Part shown: piece by piece, positions 16,942 to 25,995 of the stretch
Layout: each line of letters opens with the position of its first letter
How positions within the stretch are numbered: the first letter of the stretch is position 1
Assembly: GCA_030835385.1 (NCBI GenBank)
Contig: JAURPI010000013.1
Location: 1 to 64,000, forward strand
Reading direction: 5' to 3'
DNA: 64,000 nt
Source: Alphaproteobacteria bacterium
GTDB taxonomy: Bacteria > Pseudomonadota > Alphaproteobacteria > Rhodospirillales > Rhodospirillaceae
The notes under the pieces: model-generated
Told to the model about the DNA's origin: nothing
Database searches by the model: none
The model's input: only the letters and a program-made list of their open reading frames with translations
Program-made: the position numbers and the translations under genes

Positions 16942-19677
16942 CTATGGGGGTGACGGAAACGCCATCAACTGCTGTTTTATGGTCTCCGGCACCCTATACC
17001 CGACCATGCTGTCGCGAATAACATTTGCGAGTTCTCCGCTGAGATTGAGATTGAAATCGATTGGGTAGCCATCATACAGAGCGGGATTTGTCCCTTTTAT
17101 GGCCAGTTCAGTCTCCAGGTCTTTTTGGGCAGAGCCTGAGACTTTGACGGCGATTGACTCATACTGAAAGTCCTCAAGGGCTTGAAGGGCGAGCGCCATT
17201 CCACCCTGGCCGGTTGCGGCCATGCGGGTTGTCTCGTCTGGACGATAGCGAATGGATCCGGGACCTGTCGTGAAGAGTGTTCCACCATCAATAAATACGT
17301 CACCAAAGCCAATCCTTACTGGAATATTGCCTGACAGGGTACCAACGGCTTCAAGACCTTGAAGTCCGCTCAGACGCGCAAGAGCGGGCAATGCCAATCC
17401 AGACACGGTCAAATCAGCCTTCGATTCCGTATCAGTCAGGCTCAGCGTGAACGGTGCGCCCGTTATATTGCCGTCGGCGAATGACATGGAGAGGCTAGCC
17501 ACATCGATTGCGTTCGCTGTGTTTACTGAGAAAGACGCCTGGACATCTGTGACAGGCAGACCGGCCTGAAGTAAACCGATTGACGCCATTTGATGCCCCT
17601 TGGTCTTCAGTGGCCAGGAAGACTCAAGAGTAATTGCAGAATTCAGACGGCTTACCCGGTAGTATCCACCCTCTATCTCTAGATCTTTTAGGTATAGAGC
17701 GCCGGAATTAGACCCTACAGTATGGTTGCCAATTGGAATATCAGCGGTCGCGGCAAATTCACCAGATGTGGGGGTAAATGGCAGCGAGAGGGGCCTCAGG
17801 TCAACCGGTGATAGCCCCTGACCACCAAACACATGGGGTCCAATGCTTGACGCAACCTGGCCGGAATTTCTGTCCATATCATATTCAATCTGGAAATCTC
17901 CGAATTTGATTTCTGAGGAAAGGTTCATAAGACCTTCAAAATTAATAATATTATTTATTTTATGAAGCGTTCCATTCAGCATTAAGCCGGGACTGTTGGC
18001 CGCTCGAGGCGTGGAATTGTGAATGACAGCTCCAAAAGGACCTGAAAAGTTGTCTAGTGTGCCAGACAACGTCAGGTCTACGTCTGAAGCTGTGGCCAAA
18101 TCGGTGCTGAGCACTCCGCCTTGCATTTCTGCCTGGAAATCCGTTGTGCCATCGGTGTTTACCCAATACCCGTCAAGCCACAGGGAGGGAATTTCTCCAG
18201 AAATCAATAGCTCGCTATTATCGCCTAATATGGCTGTATCTGATGCACTCAAACTAAGAGCTGCATCCAAAGTCGCTGTTGTGCTTCCATCAGCTCCAAA
18301 AACCACGCCTGCTGTTTGAGTTGCCTCGCTAAGGGAGGACAAGCCAATATTTATGGGCGCGTCCAGCTTGACGGTACCACCGTATGAAAAGTCACTTAAC
18401 TGGGCAGAGAGGGCTTTCAATGCAAATGCGAGCGACAGACCATCCAAACGAAAATCTGTGTCTGCGGTTAGATCGACAGTGCTGACTGTTGCCGCGTCAA
18501 AAGAGCCATCAAGCACCCGTCCTGTCAGGCGTACTGGTCCTCCTGCAACTGCGAGGGGTCCTCTGAGACCGTCGGCCGTCAGATCGGCCCAAATAGTGCC
18601 AAAGGGCGTCTGTGTCCCATTCACGTGGACCGAAAAGCGATCAAATTTGAAGTCTTGCGGCAGTCCGTCCGTTCCCATTTGCGCCCAGCCGGAAGCACAG
18701 AGGTCTCCACGCCCGAACGGAGTTACCCAGCTGAATTCGACATCTAAGTCACTGCGAATGCCGGATTGGTCTGTCTGAAGTTGTAAGAAGGGGCTTCCTT
18801 CCTCAGATGTGCTTATGGTCACGTCAAAGGTTTGTTCTTTTGATACGTCTCCCTCGAGAGGACCAAATGTAGTTGGCCAGGGCCCAGATACTGCCAATTG
18901 GTCGTCACTGCTGACTGAAAACACCCCATCTTGGGCAGAAATCTCGACGTCAATGTCTGCAGAAATCGTCTGGTTTTGGCTTGGAACGCGAAATTCATTA
19001 GCCGTGAAAACGATACTCCCCGTCCCATCAGAACTAAGGAACTCGGCGGCATCAAGGTCGCCCTGCATTCTTATCTCGCCGAAGAGGTTGGGGCCGGTTA
19101 GATCAAGCACTGCATCCACCGAAACTGGCGTGGACGATGTGCCGATGGTTAAGGCACCTATGATCTCGATCTGGCCATCTGGGTGGGCAACCGAAACTCT
19201 GGCGTCCTGAATTCTAACCTTGTCGAACGGGAATTCTTGGTTTTCCGTAGTTGACGTCGGTGAGTCTTCCGTCGGCGCCGTGGCTTTTTCGTTCCCGGCC
19301 AATGGGTCCAGTTGTCCAAAAGAAAGGCCTTCGCTTGTCCAAGTGCCATTTACTCTCAAGGCGTTGAGAAACAACTCTTCGGCACGCTGATTTCGTAAAG
19401 ATGTCCATGAGAAATCTACTCCCGCATGGGAAAAGGTAAGGGCTCCTCCCGCCAGGGTTCCCGAAGTCAGTTCAAGTCCCGACAGGTCCGCTCGGGTGAC
19501 CGTAAATTCTACTGGACCCAAGCCCTGTTGGTTGAGAGCCGACTTGAGCGCCAATTCAATGACGCTGGATCGAAAAAATATCAGGGTAGTGAGGAGAAGG
19601 GCGCCAACGATTAAGGAGGTGACGAGAAATCGACTCAACGCCTTGGATCGTCTGTGTCGCGGTTGATAGCGGGCCAT
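16942..19677 (-). CDS. ydbH: YdbH-family AsmA-like inter-membrane phospholipid transport protein
   Basis: 911 residues: one N-terminal transmembrane anchor (about residues 14-34, after a basic stretch RHRRSKALSR) and a very long periplasmic part of alternating polar and hydrophobic beta-strand repeats, as in TamB, YhdP and YdbH. The C-terminal region (GTLSGNIPVRIGFG followed by D-G-G-T-L-F) matches the YdbH domain. In E. coli these proteins are redundant bridges carrying phospholipids to the outer membrane. It is first of the operon with ynbE and ydbL, whose presence strongly supports the assignment. Confidence 0.88.
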   Translation of the reverse strand: MARYQPRHRRSKALSRFLVTSLIVGALLLTTLIFFRSSVIELALKSALNQQGLGPVEFTVTRADLSGLELTSGTLAGGALTFSHAGVDFSWTSLRNQRAEELFLNALRVNGTWTSEGLSFGQLDPLAGNEKATAPTEDSPTSTTENQEFPFDKVRIQDARVSVAHPDGQIEIIGALTIGTSSTPVSVDAVLDLTGPNLFGEIRMQGDLDAAEFLSSDGTGSIVFTANEFRVPSQNQTISADIDVEISAQDGVFSVSSDDQLAVSGPWPTTFGPLEGDVSKEQTFDVTISTSEEGSPFLQLQTDQSGIRSDLDVEFSWVTPFGRGDLCASGWAQMGTDGLPQDFKFDRFSVHVNGTQTPFGTIWADLTADGLRGPLAVAGGPVRLTGRVLDGSFDAATVSTVDLTADTDFRLDGLSLAFALKALSAQLSDFSYGGTVKLDAPINIGLSSLSEATQTAGVVFGADGSTTATLDAALSLSASDTAILGDNSELLISGEIPSLWLDGYWVNTDGTTDFQAEMQGGVLSTDLATASDVDLTLSGTLDNFSGPFGAVIHNSTPRAANSPGLMLNGTLHKINNIINFEGLMNLSSEIKFGDFQIEYDMDRNSGQVASSIGPHVFGGQGLSPVDLRPLSLPFTPTSGEFAATADIPIGNHTVGSNSGALYLKDLEIEGGYYRVSRLNSAITLESSWPLKTKGHQMASIGLLQAGLPVTDVQASFSVNTANAIDVASLSMSFADGNITGAPFTLSLTDTESKADLTVSGLALPALARLSGLQGLEAVGTLSGNIPVRIGFGDVFIDGGTLFTTGPGSIRYRPDETTRMAATGQGGMALALQALEDFQYESIAVKVSGSAQKDLETELAIKGTNPALYDGYPIDFNLNLSGELANVIRDSMVGYRVPETIKQQLMAFPSPP

Positions 19678-19742
19678 AGTCGACGTTAATGTCCTGTCAT
19701 TTGGGACGGAACAAAGGGTCCGCCTGCCTCGGGAGTGTAGGA

Positions 19743-20078
19743 ATGCTTAAGCTGGCTGTCGATTCATGCTTTGACGTCGCATTTTGGCTTCTCGATCGAA
19801 CTCTGGATGACGGGGAGTATCTCCAACCTCAAAAGATGCACAGGCTCATGTTCTTGTCTAAAGCGTATTATGCGTCTGCGCGGTATGATGAGAAACTGAT
19901 GCCCGCGTCTTTTATTATTGGGCCTGAAGGTCCGATCGAGCCTACAGTTTTTAGGGCGATTGAGCGGGGGCGCCCAATGGCAGACACCTCTTCGCTTGAG
20001 GAACATGTGGAGCATGTTTTGGATAGCGTATGGCGCCAATTCGGCAGCAAGTCTGTCGAACGTCTGACCAAGTCCTGA
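19743..20078 (+). CDS. Panacea/DUF4065-like protein, possibly frameshifted near the C-terminus
   Basis: About 111 residues from ATG 19743. The blocks F-D-V-A-F-W-L-L-D-R, Y-L-Q-P-Q-K-M-H-R-L-M-F-L-S-K-A-Y-Y and F-I-I-G-P-E-G-P-I-E-P resemble the Panacea (DUF4065/GepA-like) domain, which occurs in phage-associated and antitoxin proteins and in chromosomal singletons of alphaproteobacteria. The frame ends at TGA 20076-20078 soon after D-S-V-W-R-Q-F-G, earlier than related proteins as I remember them. Another frame continues for about 80 codons with a basic G-R-R-V-I-I-A-R-R stretch, so a frameshift is possible but unproven. No toxin partner is adjacent. Confidence 0.5.
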   Translation: MLKLAVDSCFDVAFWLLDRTLDDGEYLQPQKMHRLMFLSKAYYASARYDEKLMPASFIIGPEGPIEPTVFRAIERGRPMADTSSLEEHVEHVLDSVWRQFGSKSVERLTKS

Positions 20079-20338
20079 GGCCAAAGTTGATGCGATCACA
20101 CTTAGGAAAAGCCGTCGCCGTGAAGGGATGGACGCCCCGTCGGGTCGAAGAGTGATCATAGCGCGTCGAACCGATTTTCGTTGCCATAGAGAGATTCCAC
20201 TGTTACCAAAAATGAGTAATTCCATAGAGTTGCTTGTTGTTTTCGGAACAACTAGCGTACGATATGAGGGTGTTAGCTCGGGGCGCTGGGTCAGATTTGT
20301 TAATCTGATGCGGCGATAAACAGGGGAAAGAGCTCTCG

Positions 20339-20815
20339 ATGGGTCAAGTGATCAGCCTGGCAATCGTACTGCTAGTTTTCTGGCTTACGCTATCTGGCAT
20401 ATACACGACGTTTCTTATTACAGCAGGCGTTATCAGTGCAGTTGTCATTTCTGCTCTCGCGCATCGGATGGATGTCGCAGACCAAGAAGGACACCCCATA
20501 CATCTTGGTTTGTCTGCCATTACATATTGGCCGTGGCTGGTATGGCAGATCATACGCTCTGCGCTCAACGTTACTCGCCTCATCATCAACCCAAATCTGC
20601 CGATCAGCCCTACTCTTACCCGAGTGAGGATGACTCAAAAAACAGATGTTGCGCGCGTAACGTATGCCAATTCAATTACGCTGACGCCTGGAACTATCTC
20701 CGTAGACATAGAGGGCGACGAGATCCTGGTTCACGCAATAACCAGTGATAACGCAACTGATCTGGAAGCTGGAGAAATGGATCGCCGCTGTACTCAATTC
20801 GAGGGCAGCGCATGA
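20339..20815 (+). CDS. mrpE: Mrp-type cation/proton antiporter subunit E (MbhA-like)
   Basis: 158 residues: two N-terminal hydrophobic helices, then a membrane-associated domain with the family blocks W-Q-I-I-R-S-A-L-N-V-T-R-L-I and the late T-L-T-P-G-T-I-S-V-D. MrpE is a structural subunit of the multisubunit Na+/H+ antiporter in the inner membrane. It opens a tightly packed ten-gene plus-strand operon; its stop overlaps the next start by four bases, indicating translational coupling. No regulator gene lies directly upstream. Confidence 0.9.
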   Translation: MGQVISLAIVLLVFWLTLSGIYTTFLITAGVISAVVISALAHRMDVADQEGHPIHLGLSAITYWPWLVWQIIRSALNVTRLIINPNLPISPTLTRVRMTQKTDVARVTYANSITLTPGTISVDIEGDEILVHAITSDNATDLEAGEMDRRCTQFEGSA

Positions 20816-21096
20816 CTATGTTTACGGCAGCCGCTCTGGCGGTACTTGTTTCGTTAGGACTGGCCTTGGTCCGTGTCATCAAGGGACCAACGATATTTGA
20901 CCGCGTTATTGCTGGTAACTCAGTTGGCACCCTTTCGGTCTTGTTGTTGGCCGTCATCGGCTACGTGTTTGGTCGGCCCGAGTTTATTGATCTCGCGATC
21001 ACATACGCATTGCTGAATGTCATCGGAACCATCGCTGTACTTAAGTTCTTTAGGTACGGAGACCTCGGGGCCGGCGAAGACGAAGCGGGGTCGTAG
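20812..21096 (+). CDS. mrpF: Mrp-type antiporter subunit F (MbhB-like)
   Basis: 94 residues with three transmembrane helices. The family signature R-V-I-K-G-P-T-I-F-D-R-V-I-A-G-N follows the first helix and E-F-I-D-L-A-I-T-Y-A-L-L-N lies before the third. MrpF is a small integral subunit of the complex. The start overlaps the stop of mrpE (ATGA) and mrpG begins four bases downstream. Confidence 0.92.
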   Translation: MTMFTAAALAVLVSLGLALVRVIKGPTIFDRVIAGNSVGTLSVLLLAVIGYVFGRPEFIDLAITYALLNVIGTIAVLKFFRYGDLGAGEDEAGS

Positions 21097-21099
21097 ACG

Positions 21100-21426
21100 A
21101 TGGACGCTTTTATTTACATTCTGAGTTGGGCCTTGCTGGCGGGCGGCGGTTTCTTTTGTGTTGTAGGCGCGCTTGGTCTTCTTCGAATGCCAGACGCATT
21201 CACACGCCTTCATGCCGCTAGCGTAATCGATACTCTTGGTGTGGGGATGATCATTGCTGGACTTATGGTGCAGTCGGGTCTGACGCTCACCACTGCACGG
21301 CTTGGCATCATTCTACTCTTAGTGTTCTTCACTAGTCCTGTAGCCAGCCATGCTATTGCGCGATCGATGCGCCATCGAAACGTGAAGCCGGTTCTTTCAG
21401 AAGATCGGACGGGTGAGGGCAGCTAG
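21100..21426 (+). CDS. mrpG: Mrp-type antiporter subunit G (MbhC-like)
   Basis: 108 residues, three helices. The motif G-L-L-R-M-P-D-A-F-T-R-L-H-A-A-S is the hallmark of MrpG/MnhG/PhaG proteins, followed by T-L-G-V-G and F-F-T-S-P-V-A-S-H-A-I-A-R. Small structural membrane subunit of the antiporter. It begins four bases after mrpF, and the next gene starts three bases after its stop. Confidence 0.92.
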   Translation: MDAFIYILSWALLAGGGFFCVVGALGLLRMPDAFTRLHAASVIDTLGVGMIIAGLMVQSGLTLTTARLGIILLLVFFTSPVASHAIARSMRHRNVKPVLSEDRTGEGS

Positions 21427-21428
21427 AC

Positions 21429-21989
21429 ATGGAATTCCTAATTAATCTCATCCTTTTACTTTTTCTTTCCGCTGTGACGGTCGCCATTATCGGCGTCAGA
21501 AATTTATTTGCTGTGGTTGTCTTGGGTGGCGCCTACAGTTTTCTTATGGCCACGTTGTTGATTGCCATGGATGCCGTTGATGTTGGCATGACTGAAGCTG
21601 CAGTCGGTGCGGGTGTTTCTACGGTGTTGCTTCTTTCAGCCCTTCACTTAACCAAGACTGATGAATCGCCGGCGCGGCACTCTAACGTATTGCCAATCGC
21701 TCTCTCAGTGCTGACTGGGTTAATTCTGGTTTATGGGACGTGGGACTTGCCCCGGTATGGGGACTCTGAGAACCCTATGAACACCTACGTCGGAGCTGAG
21801 TATCTGGAGCGATCAATCCCTGAGACGACTGTTCCAAATGTTGTGACATCCGTGCTCGCAAGTTATCGCGGCTACGACACTCTTGGCGAGACGGTCGTCA
21901 TTTTTACGGCCGGCATTGGTGTGCTGATGCTTCTAAAAGGGCGCCGTCGTAGGGAAGACGAAGACGGTGAAGAGGGGCGGCGATCATGA
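21429..21989 (+). CDS. DUF4040 antiporter subunit (fused MbhD-MbhE-like; MrpA C-terminal equivalent)
   Basis: 186 residues. The N-terminal half (V-A-I-I-G-V-R-N-L-F-A-V-V-V-L-G-G then T-E-A-A-V-G-A-G) is the DUF4040 domain found at the end of the large MrpA subunit and as separate MbhD in archaeal membrane-bound hydrogenases. The C-terminal half (V-L-A-S-Y-R-G-Y-D-T-L-G-E-T-V-V-I-F-T-A) matches MbhE. So one gene carries what is two genes in Mbh and a C-terminal extension in canonical MrpA. It overlaps mrpB by four bases. It ends in a charged cytoplasmic tail (RRRREDEDGEEG). Confidence 0.8.
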   Translation: MEFLINLILLLFLSAVTVAIIGVRNLFAVVVLGGAYSFLMATLLIAMDAVDVGMTEAAVGAGVSTVLLLSALHLTKTDESPARHSNVLPIALSVLTGLILVYGTWDLPRYGDSENPMNTYVGAEYLERSIPETTVPNVVTSVLASYRGYDTLGETVVIFTAGIGVLMLLKGRRRREDEDGEEGRRS

Positions 21990-22405
21990 GAGGGCACCTA
22001 ATTCTGCGCGTCGTTTCGAAGCTACTCATTCCCTTTTTGCTGTTGTTTGCGCTTTACGTGCAATTTCACGGTGACTTTGGGCCGGGAGGAGGCTTCCAAG
22101 CTGGAGTAATCGTCGCCGCTGCGTTCGTTCTTTATGCCCTTATCTTTGGACTGCGAGCCACACAGAAAATTATTCCGCCAGCCTTGTTAGAAGTGGCCGT
22201 TCCACTCGGTGTTCTCATCTATGCCGGGGTGGGTGTGCTCACGTGGTCCCTTGGCGGCAACTTCTTAGATTATGGAATGCTTGATTCCCATGATCCGTCG
22301 CATGGACAACATCTCGGCATTCTTCTTGTTGAAGCAGGGGTTTTGATGACGGTGTCGTCAACGATGCTATTGATTTTCTATACCTTTGCTGGCCGGGGAC
22401 GTTGA
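21986..22405 (+). CDS. mrpB: Mrp-type antiporter subunit B (MnhB domain)
   Basis: 139 residues with four helices. The MnhB signature F-H-G-D-F-G-P-G-G-G-F-Q-A-G-V-I-V-A-A is intact, with L-L-I-P-F-L-L-L-F-A-L-Y-V-Q before it and V-E-A-G-V-L-M-T-V in the last helix. MrpB is part of the membrane arm. It overlaps the preceding gene by four bases and is followed closely by mrpC. Confidence 0.93.
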   Translation: MRGHLILRVVSKLLIPFLLLFALYVQFHGDFGPGGGFQAGVIVAAAFVLYALIFGLRATQKIIPPALLEVAVPLGVLIYAGVGVLTWSLGGNFLDYGMLDSHDPSHGQHLGILLVEAGVLMTVSSTMLLIFYTFAGRGR

Positions 22406-22415
22406 GGGGATGGAC

Positions 22416-22796
22416 ATGGAAGGGCTGAATGAACTTGCCTTCGTGCTCGGTGGCGTCAACCACTGGATCACTGTCTTCTTGATCATGGCAGGGCTTTACA
22501 TAATCGTCTCGCGTTCGAATATGATCAAAAAGCTTGTCGGTTTATCCATTTTCCAGACGTCGGTATACTTGTTGTACGTATCACCCGGAAAAATTATAGG
22601 CGGCACGGCGCCGATTATCATTGAAGGCGCTGAAGACCAACTTTACTCAAACCCTCTGCCACACGTTCTTATACTCACCGCGATTGTTGTTGGTGTGGCG
22701 ACTCTTGCCCTTGGCTTAGCTCTGGTTGTGCGCGTCAACGAAGCGTATGGGTCAATTGAAGAAGATGAAGTTTACAGCGTTGGGGATTGGAACTAA
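22416..22796 (+). CDS. mrpC: Mrp-type antiporter subunit C (NuoK-like)
   Basis: 126 residues, three helices, homologous to complex I NuoK. Family blocks are L-Y-I-I-V-S-R-S-N-M-I-K-K-L-V-G-L and D-Q-L-Y-S-N-P-L-P-H-V-L-I-L-T-A-I-V-V. ATG at 22416 is chosen because GAGGGG lies six bases before it; ATG at 22410 directly abuts that site. The stop is three bases before mrpD. Confidence 0.92.
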   Translation: MEGLNELAFVLGGVNHWITVFLIMAGLYIIVSRSNMIKKLVGLSIFQTSVYLLYVSPGKIIGGTAPIIIEGAEDQLYSNPLPHVLILTAIVVGVATLALGLALVVRVNEAYGSIEEDEVYSVGDWN

Positions 22797-22799
22797 CCA

Positions 22800-24284
22800 A
22801 TGCTCATTGATCAATTTCCCGCCATCGTTGTTGCAGTTCCGCTGGTTGCGGCCGCGCTTTGTGCGATCATACGGCATGAAACAGCCTGCTGGTTGATAGC
22901 TCTCGTTGTTGCGTTTCTAAGTTTCGTCGGCAGCGCAACAATGCTGGGGCAGATTAAAGAGTATGGCGAACCCCTGTCATACAAAATGGGGGGGTGGGCG
23001 CCGCCTGCTGGGATCGAGCTTCGTGTTGATCTGTTATCTGGTTACCTTCTTGTACTTGTATCTCTTATCGCATCTGCCGTTCTTATTTACGGGCGACATA
23101 GTGTGCGATCGGAAATCAAAGAGGGTCTCAGAGGTTTGTACTACGCCATGTACCTGTTGTGCATGTGTGGCCTCTTAGGAATCGTCATTACTGGCGATGC
23201 ATTCAACGCATTTGTGTTCATGGAGATATCTTCTCTTTCCATGTACACGTTAGTTGCTCTCGGCAAGGATCGCCGGGCTTTGGCGGCTTCCTATCAATAC
23301 CTAATCATGGGAACGATCGGCGCGACCATGTATGTAATTGGGGTCGGGCTTCTATTTACGATTACTGGCACGCTCAACCTCGTTGATATGGCTGATCGTC
23401 TCGGCCCAATTCTGGATACACCAGCTGCAATTGCCGGTATGGCTTTCGTGGTTGTCGGGCTGTCACTGAAAATTGCGCTGTTCCCGCTACACCTTTGGCT
23501 GCCCAATGCCTACGCTTTTGCTCCATCGGCGGTTACGGCGTTTCTCGCAGCAACAGCAACAAAAGTTTCCATCTACTTATTGATGCGTTTCATTTACAGC
23601 GTATTTGGCTTTGGTTTTGCCATCGAGCAGACACCCATACCCGAAGTCATCATGGTGTTGTCTTTGGTAGCAATATTTGCTGGATCGTTCAGTGCTATTT
23701 TCCAAGAGAATGTTAAGCGCATGCTCGCGTACTCCAGCGTCGCGCAAATAGGTTACATCACGCTTGGTATAGCTTTGGCGAACGCGACGGGGCTGACGGG
23801 TAGCCTTGTCCACATATTTAACCATGCCGTTATGAAGGGTGCGCTGTTTATGCTTGTTGGCGGTATTGCGCTGCAAGTTGGCACGGTGCGCTTGTCAGAT
23901 ATGGCGGGTGTCGGCAAAGCAATGCCTTTGACCATGTTCGGCTTTGTCCTCGGCGGCTTTAGTATGCTCGGAGTGCCGGGCACAGTCGGGTTTGTATCTA
24001 AATGGTATTTGGCGGTAGGTGCTCTTGATAATGGCTGGTGGTGGGTTGTTGCCCTACTCATGCTCAGTTCTCTACTGGTTCTCGCCTACATGGGTCGTGT
24101 TATTGAAGTTGCGTTTTTCCGTGAACGTCCCGAAGGCGCTGCCGCCCTTAAGGAAGCACCTAAATCGATGATCATGACGGCCTGGGTGTTTATCCTAGCC
24201 TGCGTCTATTTGGGATTTGATACGTCTTTCACCGTTGGTGTGGCGGAGCAGGCGGTTGATGTCCTGATGGGAGGCGCCCAATGA
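22800..24284 (+). CDS. mrpD: Mrp-type antiporter subunit D (NuoM/N-like)
   Basis: 494 residues with about 14 transmembrane helices, an antiporter-like proton-translocating subunit. Conserved ionisable residues are present: the glutamate in F-V-F-M-E-I-S-S, the lysine in L-S-L-K-I-A-L-F-P-L-H-L-W-L-P (with the P-L-H histidine) and the lysine in A-A-T-A-T-K-V-S-I-Y-L-L. It is the canonical MrpD of the operon, since it directly follows mrpC. Its stop overlaps the start of a second, related subunit by four bases. Confidence 0.93.
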   Translation: MLIDQFPAIVVAVPLVAAALCAIIRHETACWLIALVVAFLSFVGSATMLGQIKEYGEPLSYKMGGWAPPAGIELRVDLLSGYLLVLVSLIASAVLIYGRHSVRSEIKEGLRGLYYAMYLLCMCGLLGIVITGDAFNAFVFMEISSLSMYTLVALGKDRRALAASYQYLIMGTIGATMYVIGVGLLFTITGTLNLVDMADRLGPILDTPAAIAGMAFVVVGLSLKIALFPLHLWLPNAYAFAPSAVTAFLAATATKVSIYLLMRFIYSVFGFGFAIEQTPIPEVIMVLSLVAIFAGSFSAIFQENVKRMLAYSSVAQIGYITLGIALANATGLTGSLVHIFNHAVMKGALFMLVGGIALQVGTVRLSDMAGVGKAMPLTMFGFVLGGFSMLGVPGTVGFVSKWYLAVGALDNGWWWVVALLMLSSLLVLAYMGRVIEVAFFRERPEGAAALKEAPKSMIMTAWVFILACVYLGFDTSFTVGVAEQAVDVLMGGAQ

Positions 24285-25750
24285 GCGACCTCTCATTGTT
24301 TATCATTGCAGCTATCTTGATTCCCGCTGTTGGGGCAGCGTTTGTGGCGTCGAGTGGTTCCAAACCGAATGTGAGGGAAGCTTACACTCTTGTGACAGCA
24401 GCATTGCTGTTCGTCGTCGTGTTTCTGCTGGTCCCTTCGGTTATGCAGGGTGCGCGTCCGGCGACCGAGGGCTTTGACATATTGCCAGGCCTAACGGTTC
24501 GGTTTGTTATCGAGCCCCTGGGTATGATTTTTGCGATGATCGCATCGACATTGTGGATCGTGAATTCGATTTACTCCGTGGGTTACATGCGGGGAAATAA
24601 CGAAAAAAACCAAACGATCTTCTACACCTGTTTTGCCATCGCAATTGCCAGCACGATGGGCATCGCCTTCGCGGGCAATCTCTTTACGCTATTTCTCTTC
24701 TACGAAGTGTTGACGCTTTCGACGTATCCCTTGGTGACGCATAAGGGGAACGATGATGCGAAAGCAGGTGGTCGCATGTACCTCGGTATTTTGCTGACCA
24801 CGTCAGTGGTTTTCCTTCTCCCCGCTGTTATCGGGACCTACTACGTCGCGGGAACAGGAGATTTTACAGCTGGTGGAATTATTCCAGCTGATGAAAGCCC
24901 GTTCTTGATCGCCGCTCTCAGCGTCCTCTTCATATATGGTATTGGTAAAGCGGCTGTAATGCCGGTGCACCGTTGGCTACCGGCAGCTATGGTGGCGCCC
25001 ACACCGGTCAGCGCATTGCTTCATGCGGTGGCGGTCGTGAAGGCTGGCGTATTCTCGGTCGTAAAAATCATTGTCTATGTTTTTAGCATAGATCTATTCA
25101 GCGGATCGGGCTCGACAGACTGGGTTGTTTATGCGGCCGGATTTACCGTGCTCGTGGCTTCAATTATTGCGCTGGGTCAGGACAACCTGAAACGCCGGCT
25201 CGCGTATTCTACCGTGAGTCAACTTTCATACGTTGTACTGGCGGCCGCAATGGCGACGCCTCTCGCGATTATCGGCGCGGCTATGCACATCACGGCTCAC
25301 GCCTTTGGCAAGATCACATTGTTTTTTGCCGCAGGGTCCATTTATACGGCCGCCCATAAGACAGAAATCAGCCAACTCAATGGTATCGGTAAACGCATGC
25401 CATTCACTATGGCAGCTTTCACCATAGGCGCCTTGAGTATGATTGGAGTACCGCCGACTGCTGGGTTCCTCGGCAAATGGTATATCTTGTCAGCGGCGAT
25501 GGAGATTCAGGACTGGTTTGTCTTGTTTGTCATTTTCGTGAGCACGTTGTTAAACACTGGGTACTTTGTCCCCATTATTTATCGCGCTTTCTTCAAAACA
25601 GAAGATGTGGCGCCATCTCACGAACATGGTGAAGCGCCTTGGCCTGTAGTTTTGGCTCTAAGCCTAACGGCCCTAGGCACTCTCTCACTCTTCCTGTTCC
25701 CAGAAGTGCCACTCACGTTGGCCAAAGCTTTGGTGGGGCAAGCCCTATGA
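24281..25750 (+). CDS. Second antiporter-like subunit (NuoL/MrpA N-terminal type)
   Basis: 489 residues, about 14 helices. Key residues match the NuoL/MrpA side of the family: F-L-F-Y-E-V-L-T-L-S-T-Y-P-L-V-T-H (glutamate), G-I-G-K-A-A-V-M-P-V-H-R-W-L-P-A-A-M (lysine and histidine) and L-L-H-A-V-A-V-V-K-A-G-V-F. The V-A-P-T-P-V-S-A-L-L-H-A block is typical of NuoL and MrpA. It plausibly supplies the proton channel that the MrpA N-terminal half gives in canonical Mrp. It overlaps mrpD and the next small gene by four bases each. Confidence 0.9.
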   Translation: MSDLSLFIIAAILIPAVGAAFVASSGSKPNVREAYTLVTAALLFVVVFLLVPSVMQGARPATEGFDILPGLTVRFVIEPLGMIFAMIASTLWIVNSIYSVGYMRGNNEKNQTIFYTCFAIAIASTMGIAFAGNLFTLFLFYEVLTLSTYPLVTHKGNDDAKAGGRMYLGILLTTSVVFLLPAVIGTYYVAGTGDFTAGGIIPADESPFLIAALSVLFIYGIGKAAVMPVHRWLPAAMVAPTPVSALLHAVAVVKAGVFSVVKIIVYVFSIDLFSGSGSTDWVVYAAGFTVLVASIIALGQDNLKRRLAYSTVSQLSYVVLAAAMATPLAIIGAAMHITAHAFGKITLFFAAGSIYTAAHKTEISQLNGIGKRMPFTMAAFTIGALSMIGVPPTAGFLGKWYILSAAMEIQDWFVLFVIFVSTLLNTGYFVPIIYRAFFKTEDVAPSHEHGEAPWPVVLALSLTALGTLSLFLFPEVPLTLAKALVGQAL

Positions 25751-25995
25751 GCGATCAAAGTAATTCCCATTGGTTGGACGACCCAGGGACGCCGAAGCGT
25801 TTGTGGACCATATTTATTGTTGTTCTGGTACTGCTTCTGATTGCTGAGCTATTTGTGACGCACCATCACAAAGGGTTCATGTTTAACTACGGATTTAGTG
25901 CGTGGTTTGGTTTCCTTATTGGCGGCGTATCAATTTTACTATCTAAAGGCTGGAAAAAAATTCTGAAGCGGAAGGACACTTATTACGATGAGTAG
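25747..25995 (+). CDS. Small two-helix membrane protein of the Mrp/Mbh-like operon
   Basis: 82 residues with two hydrophobic helices (about residues 19-36 and 48-64) joined by a histidine-rich T-H-H-H-K-G loop and ending in a basic, then acidic tail (KKILKRKDTYYDE). It is locked into the operon by four- and eight-base overlaps with its neighbours, so it is expressed with the antiporter and is probably an accessory subunit. I do not recognise a named family. The start at 25747 is favoured by the ATGA overlap. Confidence 0.75.
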   Translation: MSDQSNSHWLDDPGTPKRLWTIFIVVLVLLLIAELFVTHHHKGFMFNYGFSAWFGFLIGGVSILLSKGWKKILKRKDTYYDE

